Below are positions 63,860-64,000 of a stretch of DNA of 64,000 bases, one piece after another. The translations under genes were made by a program, and so were the position numbers. The stretch spans positions 44,857-108,856 of the forward strand of contig NZ_JAGGQQ010000001.1 of the NCBI RefSeq assembly GCF_018613195.1, given 5' to 3'. Numbering within the stretch: the stretch's first letter is position 1; every line of letters begins with the position of its first letter. Origin of the DNA: Bacillus sp. ISL-45 (GTDB lineage Bacteria; Bacillota; Bacilli; Bacillales; Cytobacillaceae). The notes under the pieces were generated by a model, which saw only the letters and a program-made list of their open reading frames with translations, was not told the origin of the DNA and did no database searches.

Positions 63860-64000
63860 TTTTATTAGACATTTTAGGGGATACTGACGTCAAAGTGTCT
63901 ATTAAACAGGGCTTCTTAGACATTTTGGAGAGTATCGGGCATCAAAATGTCTATTAAACAACACTTCTTAGACATTTTGGAGAGTATCGAGTGTCAAAAT
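63860..64000. repeat. Inverted-repeat array, period 51-52 bp, running off the right edge
   Basis: The block ttagac starts at 63865, 63916 and 63968. Each unit has TAGACATTTT and AAAATGTCTA arms (perfect in the second unit), so each can form a 10-bp hairpin, then ATTAAACAACACTTC-type linker. It lies upstream of the LysR gene; the array continues beyond the window. Confidence 0.9.

Overview
The window is a chromosomal segment of a Gram-positive, endospore-forming member of the Bacillaceae. Evidence: strong GGAGG-type ribosome binding sites, B. subtilis-type gene order, sporulation and germination genes, S-box and L-box riboswitches, and a FadR operator of the B. subtilis type. The order yunB-yunC-yunD-yunF / sufCDSUB / yurZ / metNPQ / yusD / yusE-yusF / yusG-gcvH-yusI / fadN-fadA-fadE / yuzL / fadM / coat genes / yusU / yusV (about 1.2-33 kb) follows the B. 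subtilis yun-yus region closely. After yusV the synteny stops and the content becomes more specific to this lineage. Species cannot be fixed from the window; Mesobacillus- or Cytobacillus-like bacilli would fit.

Layout. 0-6.2 kb: 5' part of an NhaC-family transporter under a lysine riboswitch, yunB, an HD-GYP protein, yunC, yunD, yunF. 6.9-12.2 kb: Fe-S assembly operon sufCDSUB. 12.2-13.6 kb: a long non-coding stretch with a multi-arm inverted-repeat element, a 52-bp tandem array, and an overlooked small gene. 13.6-18.7 kb: yurZ, the methionine importer metNPQ and metY, each transcription unit behind its own SAM riboswitch. 18.7-31.7 kb: yusD, an MFS transporter, yusE/F/G, gcvH, yusI, the fatty-acid beta-oxidation operon, proline dehydrogenase, two coat-like proteins and yusU. 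31.7-36.6 kb: a siderophore uptake locus (FhuF-like protein, ATPase, two permeases, and a divergent binding lipoprotein) around Fur-like boxes. 36.8-40.6 kb: a gerA-type germinant receptor operon. 40.6-43.5 kb: an FtsW/RodA/SpoVE protein, uppP and a HesB-like gene with an in-frame UGA. 43.7-47 kb: a tungstate-type regulator and tupABC importer. 47-56 kb: a short-chain dehydrogenase, sensors, small proteins and a GlcNAc-type PTS permease. 56.2-64 kb: a YeiH transporter, a GlcD-type oxidase, and a tungsten-enzyme module (MoeB-like, aldehyde ferredoxin oxidoreductase, DUF1952-like and MoaD-like proteins), ending with a LysR regulator.

Two points stand out. First, the HesB/IscA-like gene at 43.2-43.4 kb carries UGA exactly where the family has a cysteine, followed by a hairpin. 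It reads as a selenoprotein and would be missed by a standard gene caller. Together with the tungstate importer, the AOR module and a LysR protein resembling selenium-associated members, it suggests trace-element (Se, W) biochemistry. Second, many gene-free stretches hold tandem arrays whose sequences are unrelated but whose period is nearly always 51-52 bp (12.7, 21.6, 42.0, 52.1, 58.9 and 63.9 kb, perhaps 31.3 kb); two others have periods of 42 and 20 bp. The largest has 14 units at exactly 52-bp spacing with no indel. One array is a repeated copy of the 3' end of the adjacent moeB-like gene, stop codon included. The periods are close to 5, 4 and 2 turns of B-DNA. I know of no named element class that explains this.
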